Shown here in pieces: positions 1-8,113 of a stretch of DNA of 64,000 nt (position 1 is the stretch's first letter; every line of letters begins with the position of its first letter). The notes beneath the pieces were generated by a model. That model saw only the letters and a list, made by a program, of their open reading frames with translations. It made no database searches and was not told where the DNA came from. The translations under genes and the position numbers were made by a program. The DNA is taken from NCBI RefSeq assembly GCF_030813505.1, contig NZ_JAUSUE010000019.1. One strand, written 5' to 3'. The stretch comes from Pectinatus haikarae (lineage in GTDB: Bacteria > Bacillota > Negativicutes > Selenomonadales > Selenomonadaceae).

Positions 1-45
1 GAAGAATTGTTCGACGCTTTTCTCGATAAACTTTATATTGCCTGA
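1..45 (+). CDS. C-terminal end of an unidentified protein (partial)
   Basis: The first 14 codons of the window read open in frame 1 and end with TGA at 43-45, followed about 75 bases later by a terminator-like hairpin. The residues (acidic start, then Phe/Leu-rich, ending Ile-Ala) look like the end of a helical domain. The piece is far too short to assign. It could be the last codons of a regulator of the sugar operon that follows, but nothing in the sequence proves this. Confidence 0.35.
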   Translation, partial: EELFDAFLDKLYIA

Positions 46-119
46 GATCATCGGCATTTTACCAAAGTGTTCAATTTGCTATTGCAATTTACGAATTTAA
101 TTATATACATAATATATTT

Positions 120-141
120 TGACTGAAATCAGTCATTTTTT
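120..141 (+). terminator. Terminator-like hairpin
   Basis: A perfect 7-bp stem (TGACTGA / TCAGTCA) with a 2-base loop is followed at once by six T. It lies after the partial frame ending at 45 and well before the isomerase gene, so it probably ends the upstream transcript. The palindrome could also be an operator. Confidence 0.5.
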
Positions 142-219
142 CAAGGCTTTTTTGCTTATTTACCAATAATAACGCCATATATTGTCATTTGTCATGGGAA
201 AATGTATACTCTGAACTGT

Positions 220-255
220 ACAGATAATAAAAATATCTGTGAGACGGATATTTTT
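220..255 (+). promoter_or_regulatory. Mutually exclusive hairpins in the leader of the sugar operon
   Basis: Two overlapping inverted repeats compete. ACAGATA (220-226) pairs perfectly with TATCTGT (234-240), while AAAAATATC (229-237) pairs with GATATTTTT (247-255), which ends in a T-run. The shared bases mean only one can form, the layout of an antiterminator and terminator pair, 48 bases before the first gene. The terminator stem is AT-rich and therefore weak, so attenuation is an inference. Confidence 0.4.
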
Positions 256-302
256 CTGTCAGCAGTGCACAGCTTGACAAAAGGATAAGGAAGGTGGTTT
301 CA

Positions 303-1715
303 GTGAAAAAAGAGTTCTGGTTTGTTGTCGGTAGTGTAGAATTCTACGGTGAAAATAACTTGGCAGAAGTTCGAGCACATGCAAGAGCCATGGCAGATTT
401 CTGGAATGAGAAAAATTGTTTCCCATACACGATTGTGCTTACTGAGTTGGGAATTTCTTCCGCTAATATATCGGATTTAGTCAGGGAGGCTAATTATCGG
501 ACAAATGTTGCGGGAATTATTTTGTGGATGCATACTTTTTCTCCCGCAAAATCATGGATTGCCGGACTGAAAAAGTTGCAAAAACCAATGCTGCATTTGG
601 CTACACAATTTAATGAATCTGTTCCGTGGGAAACGATAGATATGGATTTTATGAATTTGAATCAGAGTGCGCATGGAGACAGGGAGTTTGCCTTCATTAA
701 CCGGCGATTAAATAAGAAGAATAAGATTGTTGCAGGATACTGGCGGGATTCTTCTGTTTTAAATGAAATGAGCAGTTGGATGAATACAGCAAATACGTTT
801 CAGGAATGTGAAGTTGTTAAAATAGCGAGGTTCGGTGATAATATGAGGAATGTTGCGGATACTGAGGGAGACAAAGTGTCTGCGCAGATTCAGATGGGAT
901 GGAGTACGGATTACTATGGCATTGGCGATCTGGTTGAGGTTGTTAATAAAGTATCGTCAAATGAAGTTGAAAAATTATTCCGAATATATAAAAATATTTA
1001 TGAATTTGATTTTGGGAAAAATGATAAGCTTTTTTTTGAAGAACACGTTAAAGAACAGGCAAGGATTGAAATAGCACTGAGGCAATTTTTGACAGAGCGT
1101 AATTATCAGGCCTTTACTACCAATTTTGAAGACTTGCATGGTATGAGGCAGCTGCCGGGTTTGGCAGTGCAAAGGCTTATGGCAGAAGGATTCGGTTTTG
1201 CCGGTGAGGGTGACTGGAAAACAGCTGCACTGGATTATGTGTTAAAAATATTGTCTGGAAATCAAAAAACTGGTTTTATGGAAGATTATACGTATAATTT
1301 TTCCCCGGGAAATGAATATATCGTCGGAGCACACATGCTGGAAGTGGATCCGACACTTGCGGCTGAAAAACCTAAAGTAGTTGTGGCTCCTTTAGGAATT
1401 GGCGGCAGGGAAGATCCTGCCAGATTAGTTTTTAATGGTTGCCAGGGGAAGGGTGTTGTCGCTTCTATTATTCATTTAGGGAATAGTTATGAATTGATCA
1501 TCAATGAAATTGCTGCACAAAAATGTGAAAAAGAATCGCCGAAATTACCGGTAGCTAAAGTCATTTGGAAGCCAATGCCTTCATTTAAAGAAGGGGTAAA
1601 AAAGTGGCTAGAGGTTGGCGGAGGCCACCATACCGTATATTCACTGGCATTGAAATCAGATCAGATTATAGATTTATGCACCTTGCTGGATTTGGATTAT
1701 AAATTGATTAATTAG
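303..1715 (+). CDS. araA: L-arabinose isomerase-like aldose-ketose isomerase
   Basis: 470 aa, a usual length for AraA, which interconverts L-arabinose and L-ribulose with Mn2+. The N-terminal FWFVVGS motif is typical. Counterparts of all four metal/catalytic residues of E. coli AraA are visible: Glu in GFAGEGDWK (about 300), Glu in GFMEDYT, His in GAHMLEVDP and His in GGGHHT near the C-terminus. I chose GTG at 303 over GTG at 294 because AAGGAAGG ends about 8 bases before 303 but touches 294. No ribulokinase or ribulose-5-phosphate epimerase is present; the neighbours are an aldolase, a PTS, a ketose 3-epimerase and DhaKL. The true substrate may therefore be another aldose or ketose. Confidence 0.8.
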   Translation: MKKEFWFVVGSVEFYGENNLAEVRAHARAMADFWNEKNCFPYTIVLTELGISSANISDLVREANYRTNVAGIILWMHTFSPAKSWIAGLKKLQKPMLHLATQFNESVPWETIDMDFMNLNQSAHGDREFAFINRRLNKKNKIVAGYWRDSSVLNEMSSWMNTANTFQECEVVKIARFGDNMRNVADTEGDKVSAQIQMGWSTDYYGIGDLVEVVNKVSSNEVEKLFRIYKNIYEFDFGKNDKLFFEEHVKEQARIEIALRQFLTERNYQAFTTNFEDLHGMRQLPGLAVQRLMAEGFGFAGEGDWKTAALDYVLKILSGNQKTGFMEDYTYNFSPGNEYIVGAHMLEVDPTLAAEKPKVVVAPLGIGGREDPARLVFNGCQGKGVVASIIHLGNSYELIINEIAAQKCEKESPKLPVAKVIWKPMPSFKEGVKKWLEVGGGHHTVYSLALKSDQIIDLCTLLDLDYKLIN

Positions 1716-1787
1716 CTGAAGTATCGAAACTTCAGCTGCGGCGGATATTGTAAGATTGTTGAAATAAAGTAAAGGGAGTATTTTGAT

Positions 1788-2648
1788 ATGTTATATACTA
1801 TGAAAGACTTATTAAAAGTTGCTAAGGAAAATAAGTTTGCTGTGCCTGCTTTCAATATCAGCAGTTTTGATATTTTAAAGACAATTATTGAAACGGCGGA
1901 GGAAACACAATCACCTGTAATATTGGAAATCCATCCATTGGAAATAGAATATATTGGAGATAATTTTATATCCATAGTAAGAGAATATGCGTTAAGAAGT
2001 TCAGTGCCAGTGGTGATTCATCTGGATCACGGAGCGACAATGCAAGATATTATCAGGGCCATTAAAAATAATTATACATCTGTGATGATTGATGCATCTC
2101 ATTGTACTTTTTCGGAAAATGTGGAAATGACAAAACGCGTTGTGGAAATAGCGCATGCAGTAAATATATCGGTTGAAGCTGAGCTGGGAACAATTGGGGA
2201 TAATGGGAGTTCAGAAGGCGGTGCTTCGGAGATAATCTTTACGGACCCTGAAGCTGCAAAGACATTTGTTGAAGAAACAGGGATAGATTCGCTTGCTGTT
2301 GCTATCGGTACAGCGCATGGATTATATCCTAAGGATGTGATTCCTAAATTAAATATAAAGCTGCTTAAAGAATTAAATAAACAGATCAATATTCCGCTTG
2401 TCCTGCATGGTGGATCAGGAAATCCGGATAATGAGGTGAGCGAATCGGTCGAATATGGTATATGCAAAGTCAATATATCAAGTGATATAAAAAGCGCTTT
2501 TTTCACGGCATTGCGTCTTCAATTGACCAGCTGTCCATCAATATATGAACCTTTTAAAGTATATCCACCTGCAAATGAAGCGGCGAAGAAAGTGCTGAAG
2601 CATAAATTCGGGATTTTGAATACCATAGGAAAGGCTGATTTGTATTGA
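1788..2648 (+). CDS. Class II (zinc) ketose-phosphate aldolase, Fba/GatY/KbaY family
   Basis: 286 aa, full length for class II aldolases, cytosolic TIM barrels that split ketose phosphates into dihydroxyacetone phosphate and an aldehyde. Zinc and catalytic motifs are seen: HLDHG at 78-82, EAELG at 130-134, GTAHG at 174-178 and LHGGSG at 206-211. The RBS AAAGGGAG lies about 9 bases before the ATG. It follows the isomerase gene by about 70 bases and precedes PTS genes, so it probably cleaves the sugar phosphate made by this operon. The exact substrate (fructose bisphosphate, tagatose bisphosphate or a ketose 1-phosphate) cannot be told from sequence alone. Confidence 0.85.
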   Translation: MLYTMKDLLKVAKENKFAVPAFNISSFDILKTIIETAEETQSPVILEIHPLEIEYIGDNFISIVREYALRSSVPVVIHLDHGATMQDIIRAIKNNYTSVMIDASHCTFSENVEMTKRVVEIAHAVNISVEAELGTIGDNGSSEGGASEIIFTDPEAAKTFVEETGIDSLAVAIGTAHGLYPKDVIPKLNIKLLKELNKQINIPLVLHGGSGNPDNEVSESVEYGICKVNISSDIKSAFFTALRLQLTSCPSIYEPFKVYPPANEAAKKVLKHKFGILNTIGKADLY

Positions 2649-2776
2649 GATCAGTCGGCAATGTGCATGAGAAAAAAGTGTGTTAAAAATAGCACCGTCA
2701 GATGAACTGCCTGTCAAGTTATTTAACAGTACAATCTGCAATATAAGCACTTTGTGATTTATTCTCAATATTCCCA

Positions 2777-2815
2777 GCATAAAGGGCGTCAGTTAAGAAA
2801 GGACGCTCCTTATGC
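2777..2815 (+). repeat. Intercistronic stem-loop
   Basis: Arms GCATAA..GGGCGTC (2777-2790) and GACGCTCCTTATGC (2102-2115 within 2700s, i.e. 2802-2815) pair with small bulges between the aldolase and EIIA genes. No T-run follows, so it more likely sets message stability or partial read-through than full termination. The whole 267-base gap holds no supportable gene. Confidence 0.5.
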
Positions 2816-2915
2816 CTTTGCCTATTTGATACCTGCTTAGAATATAATAAATAAATTCTCAATATTTTAAATAAATGTTAAAAACAGATTTTATTATTGA
2901 AGGGAGTAAACGTTC

Positions 2916-3365
2916 ATGGATATAACGGCTGTCATCAAGAAGGATAATATCATATTTAATTTAGAGGGAAAAAATAAAACTGATGCAATCACACAATTAG
3001 CGCAATGTTTGTTAAAAAATCGTGTAATTACCGATTTAAATGGCTTTGTGGCAGATGTGCTGAAACGTGAAGAAGAATTTAGCACCGGAATTGGTTTTGG
3101 ACTGGCCATTCCACATGCAAAATCGGTTTACGTGACAAAAACAGCAGTAGCCGTCGGCAAATTGAATACGGCTATTGGCTATAATACAGCGGATAATGAA
3201 AAAGTGAAATTATTATTTTTGATTGCAGTACCGGAAAAAGGCGGAAATGAACATCTTAATATTCTCAGCCAATTGTCCAGAAAATTTATGGATGAGTCTT
3301 TCAGGCATAGATTGGATCTGGCACGAAATTCGGAAGAGATCATTCGCTGCCTGATGGATAATTGA
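2916..3365 (+). CDS. PTS EIIA, fructose/mannitol family
   Basis: 149 aa, a complete EIIA-Fru/PtsN-type domain (PTS_EIIA_2). It receives phosphate from HPr on the conserved histidine in AIPHAKS (His67) and passes it to EIIB. REEEFSTGIGFG just before is the family's usual run into the active site. The RBS GAAGGGAG precedes the ATG. It ends 33 bases before the EIIBC gene, with which it forms a complete sugar-specific PTS. Cytosolic. The sugar is unknown; fructose-family EIIs also carry tagatose, allulose, polyols and other ketoses. Confidence 0.9.
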   Translation: MDITAVIKKDNIIFNLEGKNKTDAITQLAQCLLKNRVITDLNGFVADVLKREEEFSTGIGFGLAIPHAKSVYVTKTAVAVGKLNTAIGYNTADNEKVKLLFLIAVPEKGGNEHLNILSQLSRKFMDESFRHRLDLARNSEEIIRCLMDN

Positions 3366-3397
3366 TGTTTGGGATTGAAGAAGAAGGGGGACTAATA

Positions 3398-4777
3398 ATG
3401 AAAATTGTCGGCATTACGGCTTGTCCTACCGGCATAGCACATACCTATATGGCTGCGGAAGGACTGGAAAAAGCAGGAAGAGAACTTGGGCATAGTGTGA
3501 AAATTGAAACACAGGGGGTAGAAACAGGCAATATTTTAACTGCGCAGGAAATTCAGGAAGCGGATCTGGTGATTATTTCGGCTTCTAATAATGTAGATCT
3601 GAGTAGATTTGATGGAAAGAAAATGATAGAAGTATCGATTCAGGAGTCAGTAAAAAATCCCCAAAAAGTCATGAAAGATGCAATCAGCGGTAAAAATAGC
3701 AGAATTTTTCGGTCAGCTGACAATGGTGGGGCAGAAAAAACGGAACAGCAGATGGGCGCAGGTTTATATAAGCATTTAATGAGTGGTGTTAACTACATGC
3801 TGCCTTTCGTGATTGCGGGGGGAATCTTGATTGCGTTCAGTTTTATGTTCGGAATACATGCAAGCGATCCTGCTGATCCCAGTTATAATGTTTTGGCGGA
3901 AGCGTTAAGCAAGATAGGCGGAGGAGCCGCTTTTACCATGATGGTGCCGATGCTTGCTGCCGGTATAGCTTATTCCATAGCAGGCAGACAGGGAATGTGT
4001 CCGGGAGTGGTGGCAGGAATTTTGGCAAATAATATTGGTGCCGGCTTCTTGGGTGGATTGATCGGAGCGTTGTTTGCAGGTTATTTGACTGTTTTCTTGG
4101 CACGGAGGATAAAAATACCCAAAGCTGTGGAAACGTTAAAAGGATTGATTATTATTCCTTTGCTGGCAACCGGAATTACCGGTTTCTTTATGCTTTTTAT
4201 TGTTGGAGAACCGATAAAATATTTACTTAATGCCTTGACTTTATTTTTACATTCGCTGGATTCGACGCAGGGGGTTTTATTTGGTGCACTTATTGGCATC
4301 ATGATGGCAGCAGATATGGGCGGTCCGATAAACAAATCAATCGCAACCTTTTCCATCGCACTGATGTCTACCGGAGTATACGGACCAGTTGCTGCCTGCA
4401 TGGTTGCTGGAATGACACCGCCGTTGGGGCTGGCACTTGCTACAACATTATTCAAAAAGAAATTTACGGCAGATGAAAGGGAAGCAGGGAAATCCTGCTG
4501 GGTATTGGGACTTTCCTATATTACAGAAGGGGCCATTCCATTTGCAGTGGCAGATCCCATACACGTGATTCCTGCGCTGATGGCGGGTTCAGCTGTGGCG
4601 GGGGCGATATCTCTTGGTTCAAATTGTGCCAGTCTGGCACCGCATGGGGGTATTTGGATTTTACCGATTCCAAATGTTATTACCAATTTACCAATGTATA
4701 TTCTGGCGTTAGCAGCGGGAACAATTGTTACTTGTTTGGGGCTCGCCCTGCTGAAATGGAAAAATAGCTATGAATAA
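3398..4777 (+). CDS. PTS fructose-family EIIBC
   Basis: 459 aa. Residues 1-100 are an EIIB-Fru domain with the phosphocysteine in ITACPTGIAHTYMAAE (Cys9). After a linker, residues about 125-459 are an EIIC membrane domain with some nine hydrophobic segments and the conserved GGPINK and EGAIPFA motifs. An upstream TTG/ATG pair at 3362-3365 is in frame, but AAGAAGGGGG sits 7 bases before ATG 3398, where EIIB homologues begin, so I use 3398. It imports a sugar and phosphorylates it, feeding the isomerase, aldolase and epimerase of this operon. Fru-type EIIs usually yield the 1-phosphate of a ketose; the actual sugar is not known. Confidence 0.9.
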   Translation: MKIVGITACPTGIAHTYMAAEGLEKAGRELGHSVKIETQGVETGNILTAQEIQEADLVIISASNNVDLSRFDGKKMIEVSIQESVKNPQKVMKDAISGKNSRIFRSADNGGAEKTEQQMGAGLYKHLMSGVNYMLPFVIAGGILIAFSFMFGIHASDPADPSYNVLAEALSKIGGGAAFTMMVPMLAAGIAYSIAGRQGMCPGVVAGILANNIGAGFLGGLIGALFAGYLTVFLARRIKIPKAVETLKGLIIIPLLATGITGFFMLFIVGEPIKYLLNALTLFLHSLDSTQGVLFGALIGIMMAADMGGPINKSIATFSIALMSTGVYGPVAACMVAGMTPPLGLALATTLFKKKFTADEREAGKSCWVLGLSYITEGAIPFAVADPIHVIPALMAGSAVAGAISLGSNCASLAPHGGIWILPIPNVITNLPMYILALAAGTIVTCLGLALLKWKNSYE

Positions 4778-4824
4778 TGACGGAAAGCCTAAGATTGAAA
4801 ATATAAATAAAACGAGGGATGAAC

Positions 4825-5709
4825 ATGAAATTTGGCGTCGATACATTTATTTGGACAGAAGCTTTTAGTAAAAAAGATTTATGGATTATCAGAAAGGCTG
4901 AAGAATTGGGGTTTGAGGCAATTGATTTTGCGATTGCCCATCTGGAAAACTTTCCCTTGGCAGAGGTGATTAAGGAACTGGAAAAAACAAAATTGCAGCC
5001 AGTGACATCGACAACGCTGAATGCTGCTAACAGTCTTATTTCCGGTGATCCTGAAGTAAGGCAGAACGGAATACGATTTTTAAAAAAGATGGTGGATGTC
5101 AATCAGGCCATGGGATCAGTTATTATCGGCGGGGTAAATTATGCGGGATGGGGCTGTCTCACCGGTAAACCGAAAACGGATGAAGAATGGAATAATTCGG
5201 TGTCCTCTATGAAAACAGTGGCAGAATACGCAATTAAAAAATATCCGGATCTGAAAATTTGTGTTGAACCTGTGAATCGTTTCGAATCACATTTCATTAA
5301 CACTGCTGAAGAAGGGAGAAGATATTGTAAAGCCGTCGGCAGTGAAAACATGGCTGTGCATTTAGACTGTTTTCATATGATTCGGGAAGAAATAAGTTAT
5401 AAGGAGGCGGTAGAGACATGCGGCAGAAAATATCTCGGCTATGTTCATGTATGTGAAAACAATCGCGGAATACCCGGAACAGGGCTTGTTCCGTGGGAAG
5501 AATTCTTCACTGCGCTTAACGACATAGGCTATGAAGGGCCGTGTGTTATTGAATCCTTTGATCCGAGCTTCGAAGAACTAAACAGACAATGCGCGATTTG
5601 GCGAAAATTTGCCGATACCGGGGAAGATCTTGCCGTTCAGGGACTGGCTAATCTGCGAAGAATTGCCGATAAAATACAGCAGAAAACAAAAGTGACTGAA
5701 AAACAGTAA
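4825..5709 (+). CDS. Ketose 3-epimerase (D-tagatose/D-allulose 3-epimerase family)
   Basis: 294 aa xylose-isomerase-like TIM barrel. Family motifs for the metal-binding active site are present: EPVNRFE, HLDCFHM, VHVCENNRGIPGTG and IESF, giving the Glu/Asp/His/Glu ligand set that binds Mn2+ or Co2+. Members flip C3 of free ketoses; some relatives act on ketose phosphates. Start: GAGGG is 6 bases from ATG 4825 but touches ATG 4819, so 4825 is chosen. It lies between EIIBC and dhaK, so it probably converts an uncommon ketose (or its phosphate) into one the aldolase or kinase can use. Confidence 0.8.
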   Translation: MKFGVDTFIWTEAFSKKDLWIIRKAEELGFEAIDFAIAHLENFPLAEVIKELEKTKLQPVTSTTLNAANSLISGDPEVRQNGIRFLKKMVDVNQAMGSVIIGGVNYAGWGCLTGKPKTDEEWNNSVSSMKTVAEYAIKKYPDLKICVEPVNRFESHFINTAEEGRRYCKAVGSENMAVHLDCFHMIREEISYKEAVETCGRKYLGYVHVCENNRGIPGTGLVPWEEFFTALNDIGYEGPCVIESFDPSFEELNRQCAIWRKFADTGEDLAVQGLANLRRIADKIQQKTKVTEKQ

Positions 5710-5739
5710 TTAAATCATTCGATAGATGGGAGAAATGAA

Positions 5740-6768
5740 ATGCAGCGCATAATAAATGAACCGGATTATGTTGTGGAAGATATGTTGAAAGGATTTTTGA
5801 AATGCCATGCGGATATTGTCCACGCCGATGAAAGCAATCCAAGGGTAGTTATTTCAAATTTCGCGAAAAGTAAAAAGAAAGTCGGTATTGTCACTGGAGG
5901 CGGCAGCGGGCACGAACCCGCATTTATTGGTTATTGCGGGAAAAATATGGTTGATGCTGTTGCTGTTGGTGAAATATTTTCTTCTCCTACGGCAAAATCG
6001 TTTTATGATGCAATTTGCGCCGTTGATCAGGGAATGGGTGTGGCCTGTCTTTACGGAAACTATGCCGGTGATAATATGAATGTTAAAATGGCAAGGGAAC
6101 TGGCGGAGGATGACGGAATCACCGTAAAAACCGCCGTTGCAAATGATGATGCAGCCAGCGCATCCACGGAAGAACTGAATAAAAGACGTGGTGTTGCCGG
6201 TGAAATCTTTATGTGGAAAATAGGCGGGGCAAAATCCGAACAGGGCGGAACATTAGACGAAGTAATCAGTGCGGCACAAAAAGCAATTCGTTGGACACGA
6301 AGCATCGGTATCGGGCTGAGCCCCTGTACGATTCCGGCAAACGGAAAACCTAATTTTCATATTGAAGAAGGGACCATGGAATTCGGAATAGGGCACCATG
6401 GTGAACCTGGTGTAAAAATCGAAAAAATGGGCAATGCAAAAACAATTGCAGCAGAAATGACAAATATGGTAATACAGGATCTGCCCTTTGCTGACGGAGA
6501 TGAGGCAGCCGTGCTGATCTCGGGATTAGGAGCCACTCCTGTGATGGAGCAATATATTTTTTACAATGAAGTGGAACAGTTGTTGAAAGATAATGGTATT
6601 CACATTTACCGTTCTTATGTGGGAAATTATTTCACATCACTGGAAATGAATGGACTGACCTTGTCAGTTATGAAGCTTGATGAAGAATTAAAAGAATGTC
6701 TGGACAAAGAGGCAAGAACTGTGGGCATTACGCAGTTTAAAGGGGAGCAGAGAAATGAGCTACGTTAA
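5740..6768 (+). CDS. dhaK: Dihydroxyacetone kinase-type subunit DhaK
   Basis: 342 aa, full-length DhaK fold. It binds the substrate covalently through a histidine as a hemiaminal; the expected residue is His220 in GHHGEPG. GGGSGHEPAF near residue 55 and the NDDAASAS loop near 137 are typical. DhaL supplies the phosphoryl group. No DhaM is next door, so the donor could be ATP or a DhaM elsewhere. Relatives act on dihydroxyacetone, glyceraldehyde and on C4 ketoses such as erythrulose. Here, beside an aldolase and a ketose epimerase, it probably phosphorylates a triose or short ketose released by the pathway. It overlaps dhaL by 14 bases. Confidence 0.85.
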   Translation: MQRIINEPDYVVEDMLKGFLKCHADIVHADESNPRVVISNFAKSKKKVGIVTGGGSGHEPAFIGYCGKNMVDAVAVGEIFSSPTAKSFYDAICAVDQGMGVACLYGNYAGDNMNVKMARELAEDDGITVKTAVANDDAASASTEELNKRRGVAGEIFMWKIGGAKSEQGGTLDEVISAAQKAIRWTRSIGIGLSPCTIPANGKPNFHIEEGTMEFGIGHHGEPGVKIEKMGNAKTIAAEMTNMVIQDLPFADGDEAAVLISGLGATPVMEQYIFYNEVEQLLKDNGIHIYRSYVGNYFTSLEMNGLTLSVMKLDEELKECLDKEARTVGITQFKGEQRNELR

Positions 6769-7399
6769 AAACGCTGAGAATGCCTCCGTGGTTTTGGAAA
6801 TTATTCAGGCCATTCATGTGAACGCCAGATATCTCAGTGAAATTGATGGTGCCACAGGTGACGGCGATCATGGTATCAATATGAACAAAGGCTTCATGCT
6901 GGCAAAAGAAAGAATTGAAACCGGTATGTCTTTAGCGGAGGCTTTTAAAATACTTGGAAGAACGTTGGCTATGGATATAGGCGGTTCCATGGGACCAATT
7001 TATGGGACGTTGTTTTCCGAGTTCAGCAGGGCCATGCAGAAAGAAGAAAAAATAACCATGCAGATTTTATTGGCGGCTTTGGAGAACGCAGTGGAAAAAC
7101 TTATGAATCTGGCAGGTGCGAAGCTGGGGGATAAAACACTGATAGATGCTATTTATCCGGGAAAAGAGGCCTATAAGAAAGTAGCGGATAACAACGGGAG
7201 CTTTAATGAAGCGTTGCGCGCGCTTGCCGAAGGTGCGGAGGCCGGTAAGGAAAATACGAAAAATCTAACTGCCAAAATTGGCAGAGCGGCGCGGCTGGGA
7301 GAAAGAAGCAGAGGATTTTTGGATGCTGGAGCGGCATCCTGCTGCATAATCCTGAAAACAATGGCGGACGCCATGCAAAAAAGAATGATAGATGACTGA
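6755..7399 (+). CDS. dhaL: Dihydroxyacetone kinase-type subunit DhaL
   Basis: 214 aa nucleotide-binding subunit that works with DhaK. The Mg-ADP/ATP site motifs are clear: TGDGDHGINM near residue 31, GGSMGPIYG near 70 and GDKTLIDA near 119. It overlaps the end of dhaK, so the two are translated together. It is the last gene of the sugar operon. The nearest terminator-like element downstream is the hairpin at 7745, beyond an insertion-sequence remnant. Confidence 0.85.
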   Translation: MSYVKNAENASVVLEIIQAIHVNARYLSEIDGATGDGDHGINMNKGFMLAKERIETGMSLAEAFKILGRTLAMDIGGSMGPIYGTLFSEFSRAMQKEEKITMQILLAALENAVEKLMNLAGAKLGDKTLIDAIYPGKEAYKKVADNNGSFNEALRALAEGAEAGKENTKNLTAKIGRAARLGERSRGFLDAGAASCCIILKTMADAMQKRMIDD

Positions 7400-7429
7400 T
7401 TTTATTAACTATTGAACGCTAAATGAGTT

Positions 7430-7694
7430 CAAAGCTTCATCTGAAAGATAAAGAGACGGGGATGCGGATGAAAAACTGTACACATAAAATCAGTATGAGT
7501 TCTTCGGTTCTCATAGCTTTGATGAACGTCTTCTGCTAGATAGACATTTTCCGTTGTTGCATTACGAACTAATTCGCGCGTAATACTCGAATGATGTCTT
7601 CCCGTCTGTATAGCAATTGTCGAGTTGAATAACCAAGAGTACAAAGCGATTGTATACATGCGCGGTCAAACATGCTAATATAGTGGTAGCTCAT
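7430..7694 (-). pseudogene. IS30-family transposase remnant, frameshifted and truncated
   Basis: On the minus strand GGAGG precedes ATG at 7694, which opens a frame reading like an IS30 transposase N-terminus (MSYHYIS, then CTLGYSTRQ). After about 26 codons, near 7619, homology moves to another frame (IAIQTGRHHSSITRELVRN, an IS30 helix-turn-helix), then AEDVHQSYENRR. One lost base explains the shift. The C-terminal catalytic DDE domain of the usual 300-plus residues is absent. This is a dead element; it marks a past insertion between the sugar and phosphonate operons. Confidence 0.75.
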
Positions 7695-7744
7695 AGGATA
7701 ACCTCCGTCGAATGGTGTGTGGTAACTTCATTCTACACGATGGT

Positions 7745-7768
7745 TAGCTCTTGTGAGCTACTTTTTTT
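7745..7768 (+). terminator. Intrinsic terminator near the IS30 remnant
   Basis: Stem TAGCTC (7745-7750) and GAGCTA (7755-7760) with a 4-base loop is followed by C and seven T on the plus strand. It could end transcripts of the sugar operon, or belong to the IS30 element, whose upstream side it occupies. Confidence 0.6.
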
Positions 7769-8034
7769 ATTAGCTGTCGCACTTCATTTTACAATCCAAG
7801 ATACTAAAAAGTGCTGATCAAGAAAATCAGGTATTTTTTATATGATACAATAAAGTAAAACTTGTTTGCAGTAAAATATCAAGATAAATGGGTGAATACA
7901 ACAACCATTTAGTCTGCAATGACCATAACTTTAATGGAAAATTAACCTGCAGGTAATGTCTTTTGATCATGAACATGGCATAATTTATTCGATATGGATT
8001 ATAGCGGTTAATGATTCGTGCAGCGGTGATGTCT
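7769..8034. other. Intergenic stretch, no gene seen
   Basis: This AT-rich stretch starts with bases that may be the outer end of the IS30 element and runs to the phnF operator. No reading frame with a ribosome site or recognisable protein was found. It should contain the phnF promoter, but I cannot place one with confidence. Confidence 0.4.
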
Positions 8035-8050
8035 GTCTAGATGTATAGTC
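8035..8050. promoter_or_regulatory. Probable PhnF operator before phnF (tandem, imperfect)
   Basis: GTCTAGAT followed directly by GTATAGTC. Each 8-mer is close to the GT-MTAK-AC core described for HutC-subfamily GntR regulators. The same head-to-tail pair, in perfect form, occurs before phnD at 9009. Its position 64 bases before phnF suggests autoregulation. Confidence 0.65.
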
Positions 8051-8113
8051 CAGTCCATTCGGAATGGTTAAACAGTGCCCGGATTGACGGGATAACAGCA
8101 AGAGGTGGAAAAG

